From: Bifidobacterium sp.
GTDB taxonomy: Bacteria > Actinomycetota > Actinomycetes > Actinomycetales > Bifidobacteriaceae
Length of the DNA: 16,662 nucleotides
NCBI GenBank assembly: GCA_022739095.1
Contig: JAIJEI010000021.1
Location: 1-16,662 of the forward strand
Reading direction: 5' to 3'
The position numbers and the translations under genes were made by a program. How positions within the stretch are numbered: the first letter of the stretch is position 1; the number at the start of each line of letters is the position of its first letter. Below the pieces are notes generated by a model. It was not told the origin of the DNA. It searched no databases and worked only from the letters and a program-made list of their open reading frames with translations. Below, one piece after another: positions 13,842 to 16,662 of this stretch.

Positions 13842-15248
13842 TCAGTCCTGTGCGTAGATCTTCTTGCGGAACACGAGGAACACAATCAGACCGAGCAGCA
13901 TGACGCCGGCACCGATGAGCAGCAGATTCGCGTATCCGGCGGCGGCACCGGTGGCACCGGTGATGCTGGAGCCGGCGAGCGCCTGCGAGCCCATGAGTCC
14001 GCCGATGATGGAGATGCCGATGGAGGCGGTCACGTTCATCACCAGATCGTTCATGCCCACGCCGCGGCCGGATTCCTCTTGCGGAATCGTGCTCAGCACG
14101 GTGGAGACCACCGGCGAGTACAGCAGGCCCACGCCGCAGTAGAACACGCAGGCGGTGAGCGTCAGTACCAGGAAGCCGGCGTTGACGGCCAGGGCCGCGG
14201 ATACGAAGCCGATGATCATCAGGCAGGCGGCGGTGATCAGCGCGGCCTGCTTGCCGATCTTGCCGATGATCAGGCCGGAGCAGGTGCCCATGATCGCCGC
14301 GCACACGAACGCCCACACGACGTACGTGGACACCTGGGCGGTGGTCATGCCGTATACGGTGGTGCCGATGCCGTTGAACAGCGGGGAGATGCAGTAGTTG
14401 GTGAAGTAGAACACGAGGATCAGCGACATGGCCGCCAGCCAGCGCGTGTTCTTGAAGAAGGCGGGGGTCACGAACGGATCGGAGGCCTTGGCGATGTACA
14501 CGGCGAAGACCACGAACAGCGCAACGGCCACGATGAGCATCCACCATGCCATGTAAGAGAAGAACAGGGTGAGGAACGCGCTGGCCAGGCCGAAGATGGT
14601 GAAGCCGATCCAATCGACCTTGTCGCCGCTGCCCTGACGTCCGGGCAAGCTCTTGAGCAGGGTGGGCAGGAAGAGGATGGTGACGGCGGGGATGAGGAAC
14701 AGGTACTGCCAGGCGATGGAGCTGAGCGCGCCGGCGGCGAACACGCCGATGGAGGCGGACAGCTGGTAGCCGGCGGTGTACAGGCCGAAGAACACGACCT
14801 TGAGCTCGCTCTTCAGATATTTGGTGGTGATGACCAGATACACGGAGCCGGCCACCTGTTCGCCCGCGGTCTGCAGCACGCGGGCGACGATGACGGTCCA
14901 CAGGTTCTCGGGGAAGAAGAAGTTGGCCACGAACCCGAAGATGGAGCCGACGAACAGCAGGATCAGGCCGACGATGACCAGTCGCTTCAGGGAGACGAAG
15001 TCGCCGAGCGAACCGTAGATGAAGCACACGATGCCGAGCACGATGCTCGGGAAGGCGGTGATCAGCGAGGCCTGGGCCGGGGCGCCGACGTCTTCGCCCA
15101 CCTGGGTGAACACGAGGTTGAAGCCCTGCAGGCACAAGGTGCCGAGGATGAAGGTGATGAGCAGCAGCACCAGGGCCTTGACGGCCGTTTGGGTGGTGAC
15201 CTGCTCGTCGGCGGACTTGACGGCCGCGGTGTTGGTTGATGATGCCAT
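13842..15248 (-). CDS. MFS transporter, DHA2-like, in a purine salvage context
   Basis: Polytopic membrane protein of 468 residues with about 12-14 hydrophobic segments from VLLLITFILGTLCLQGF to LLGLIVFLVFRKK. The motif YGSLGDFVSLKRL between segments 2 and 3 is the MFS motif A, and the length and layout fit the DHA2 group of proton-driven transporters. DHA2 members are usually called drug exporters. Here it sits 41 bases after a nucleoside hydrolase gene and 4 bases before a guanine deaminase remnant, so transport of a nucleoside, nucleobase or related compound is a fair inference. The leader between it and the hydrolase carries GAGAAACAG twice on the minus strand, which supplies a purine-rich ribosome region. 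The ATG is at 15248. Confidence 0.85.
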   Translation of the reverse strand: MASSTNTAAVKSADEQVTTQTAVKALVLLLITFILGTLCLQGFNLVFTQVGEDVGAPAQASLITAFPSIVLGIVCFIYGSLGDFVSLKRLVIVGLILLFVGSIFGFVANFFFPENLWTVIVARVLQTAGEQVAGSVYLVITTKYLKSELKVVFFGLYTAGYQLSASIGVFAAGALSSIAWQYLFLIPAVTILFLPTLLKSLPGRQGSGDKVDWIGFTIFGLASAFLTLFFSYMAWWMLIVAVALFVVFAVYIAKASDPFVTPAFFKNTRWLAAMSLILVFYFTNYCISPLFNGIGTTVYGMTTAQVSTYVVWAFVCAAIMGTCSGLIIGKIGKQAALITAACLMIIGFVSAALAVNAGFLVLTLTACVFYCGVGLLYSPVVSTVLSTIPQEESGRGVGMNDLVMNVTASIGISIIGGLMGSQALAGSSITGATGAAAGYANLLLIGAGVMLLGLIVFLVFRKKIYAQD

Positions 15249-15289
15249 AGTTGTTCTCTGTTTCTCCGTTTCGCTGTTTCTCGATGGTG

Positions 15290-16246
15290 TTACTCGGCGT
15301 GCTGGGCGAGCGTGGTGATGCGGGTCATGAACTCGTGCAGGAAGCGCGGCACGTCGACGCCGACCGCGGCCTTCATGGTCTTGACCGGATCGTTGAGGCG
15401 CGTGTTGTCGCCGATGGTGCGGCCGCGCGTGGGGCCGTCCACGTCCACCTTGAGGTTCATGGGCAGGGTGTCGACCAGCGTGGGATCCACGGCCACGCCG
15501 ACCGCCAGGGGGTCGTGCAGGCCGCAGCCGCCCAGATGCGGGGAGGTCGTCTCATACGCCTTGATGTAGAAGTCGGTCATGTCCGCCAGGAACGCGCCGG
15601 CCTTAGTGCCCAGATCACGCCACTGCCGGGTCTCCCGGTAGGTGAGCAGGGTCTGGAGCGTCACGTCGAGACCGATCATCGTGGCCGGGGCGCCCGAACG
15701 GAACAGGTAATCGGCGGCGTCGGGATCCTGGGAGATGTTCGCCTCCTCCCAGGCGTTCACGTTGCCGCAGACGGTCAGCGCACCGCCCATCAGCACGATG
15801 CGGCCGATCTCGTCCTTGATCTCCGGTGCCTTGCGCAACGCGGCGGCGATGTTGGTCATCGGGCCGGTGGGCACGTAGACGAGCTCCTTGCCGTACGTCT
15901 TGACCGCGTCGATGATGAAGTCGACCGCCGACTCGGATTCCGGTTCGCGGTTCGAATCGGGGATCGCGACGTCGCCGATGCCGTTGGCGCCGTGAATGAA
16001 CCTGGAGATCTCCAGCACTTCGAACGATTCGGTGGTGCTGGAGTGCGGCAGGCCCTTGTACACCCTGACCTCCGGGTGGCCGAGCAGATCGGTGATGGCC
16101 AGCGCGTTGCGCACGCCCTGGTCGAGCAGCACATTGCCGTATGTGCCGGTGATGCCGATCAATTCCGCTTCCGGACTGCCCAATGCGTATGCGATGGCGA
16201 GCGCGTCATCCACACCGGTGTCGAGGTCGAGAATGAGCGTTATCAT
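15290..16246 (-). CDS. Nucleoside hydrolase (IunH/Rih family)
   Basis: Cytoplasmic, calcium-dependent N-ribohydrolase that splits nucleosides into free base and ribose. The 318 residues match the family size. The N-terminal LDLDTGVDDALA gives the DxDxxxDD calcium site (D7, D9, D13, D14). VPTGPMTNIAAALR and IVLMGGAL follow, then NISQDPDAADYLF, and GLHDPLAVGVAVDP carries the conserved late HDP. I took the ATG at 16246, which follows AAGGGAAGGG and starts exactly at the usual N terminus; an in-frame ATG at 16303 would add 19 residues and reads across a run of eight C. Specificity (purine, pyrimidine or broad) is not clear, but the guanine deaminase remnant downstream hints at purines. Confidence 0.93.
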   Translation of the reverse strand: MITLILDLDTGVDDALAIAYALGSPEAELIGITGTYGNVLLDQGVRNALAITDLLGHPEVRVYKGLPHSSTTESFEVLEISRFIHGANGIGDVAIPDSNREPESESAVDFIIDAVKTYGKELVYVPTGPMTNIAAALRKAPEIKDEIGRIVLMGGALTVCGNVNAWEEANISQDPDAADYLFRSGAPATMIGLDVTLQTLLTYRETRQWRDLGTKAGAFLADMTDFYIKAYETTSPHLGGCGLHDPLAVGVAVDPTLVDTLPMNLKVDVDGPTRGRTIGDNTRLNDPVKTMKAAVGVDVPRFLHEFMTRITTLAQHAE

Positions 16247-16350
16247 GAAACACCCTTCCCTTGGGGGGGGCGAGACCGGATGGCCGTCACTGATTCCCCT
16301 CAAGCATCATCCATGATAGACGCCATGCCGCGATGGTGCGATGGTGCGCG

Positions 16351-16662
16351 TCAGAGCGAGGCGGCCTCGATAAGCCGTCTGGTGTAATCGGATTGCGGGT
16401 CGCCGAGCACCGCGGAGGTGACGCCCGTCTCCTCGACCCGCCCGTCATGGAGCACCACGATACGGTCGGCGATGTGCCGTACCACGCCGAGATCGTGGGA
16501 GACCATGATGATGGCGGTGTCCGGGCGGGCCGCACGGATGGCGGCGAAGGCGTCGAGTATCTGGATGCGGGCGGCCACGTCGATGGCGCTCATCGGCTCG
16601 TCGGCGAGTATCACTTTGGGTTCGTTGATGACGGCGCGGGCGATGGCCACACGCTGCGCCTG
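16351..16662 (-). CDS. ABC transporter ATP-binding protein, Opp/Dpp type (5' end outside window)
   Basis: C-terminal 103 residues of an ABC ATPase; the start lies beyond the right edge. Visible parts are the end of the signature region (QAQRVAIARAV), Walker B VILADEPMSAID, and the H-loop in IIMVSHDLGVVRHIADRIVV. The ending PQSDYTRRLIEAA is typical of peptide/nickel (OppD/DppF-like) ATPases, which energise binding-protein-dependent uptake of small peptides or similar solutes. It lies 104 bases upstream of the nucleoside hydrolase on the same strand, so it could share transcription with it, although the families are not usually linked. Confidence 0.88.
   Translation of the reverse strand, partial: QAQRVAIARAVINEPKVILADEPMSAIDVAARIQILDAFAAIRAARPDTAIIMVSHDLGVVRHIADRIVVLHDGRVEETGVTSAVLGDPQSDYTRRLIEAASL

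Noticed and set aside
13257..15239. A 660-codon open frame on the plus strand across the MFS transporter and guaD remnant
   Set aside because: It is antisense to a clear transporter gene, has low-complexity Gly/Asp/His/Glu-rich content and no domain features; it is a by-product of high GC codon use.

Overview
The window looks like a high-GC actinobacterial chromosome segment, most likely Bifidobacterium and probably close to B. longum. This rests on base composition, codon use, family content (alr, a CAT-type permease, luxS beside recQ, a cbs-metB pair) and short GC-rich palindromic elements between genes. The species is inferred from general resemblance, not from a search.

Layout, left to right. 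(1) 1-3002: alanine racemase (minus, cut by the left edge) is divergent from a 486-residue APC/CAT amino acid permease (plus), which has a structured leader and a strong terminator. (2) 3003-5012: a stretch of decayed genes. It holds a frameshifted C-terminal scrap resembling an AAA/DUF4143 ATPase, a frameshifted and 3'-truncated Panacea (DUF4065) antitoxin-like gene, a DUF4143 ATPase lacking its ATPase domain and fused onto the Panacea remnant, and a scrap of a family 2 glycoside hydrolase. (3) 5117-8462, all minus: recQ, luxS and a GNAT acetyltransferase, with a cluster of palindromes between luxS and the acetyltransferase. (4) 8621-10345, plus: a membrane-anchored L,D-transpeptidase whose leader carries a perfect inverted repeat. 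(5) 10488-12831, minus: a cystathionine beta-synthase-like gene followed by a cystathionine gamma-synthase/lyase gene. (6) 12832-13382: a 550-base gene-free stretch with a 20-base-period direct repeat. (7) 13383-16246, minus: nucleoside hydrolase, an MFS transporter and an internally deleted guanine deaminase remnant, which reads as a purine salvage operon whose last gene has died. (8) 16351 to the right edge: C-terminal half of an ABC transporter ATPase of the Opp/Dpp type.

Functional links. LuxS cleaves S-ribosylhomocysteine to homocysteine plus the AI-2 precursor. The cbs and metB products can carry homocysteine sulfur through cystathionine to cysteine, or run the second step toward methionine. 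Alanine racemase and the L,D-transpeptidase both serve peptidoglycan. The nucleoside hydrolase, transporter and former guanine deaminase point to nucleoside or nucleobase handling.

The most interesting observations are the Panacea/DUF4143 hybrid locus, with its A6 frameshift and a stop codon overlapping a strong ribosome site; the perfect palindrome before the L,D-transpeptidase; the guanine deaminase reduced to its two ends behind an intact transporter; and a palindrome that encodes part of the C-terminal tail of the CBS-like enzyme. I did not find a clear, intact, wholly new system.
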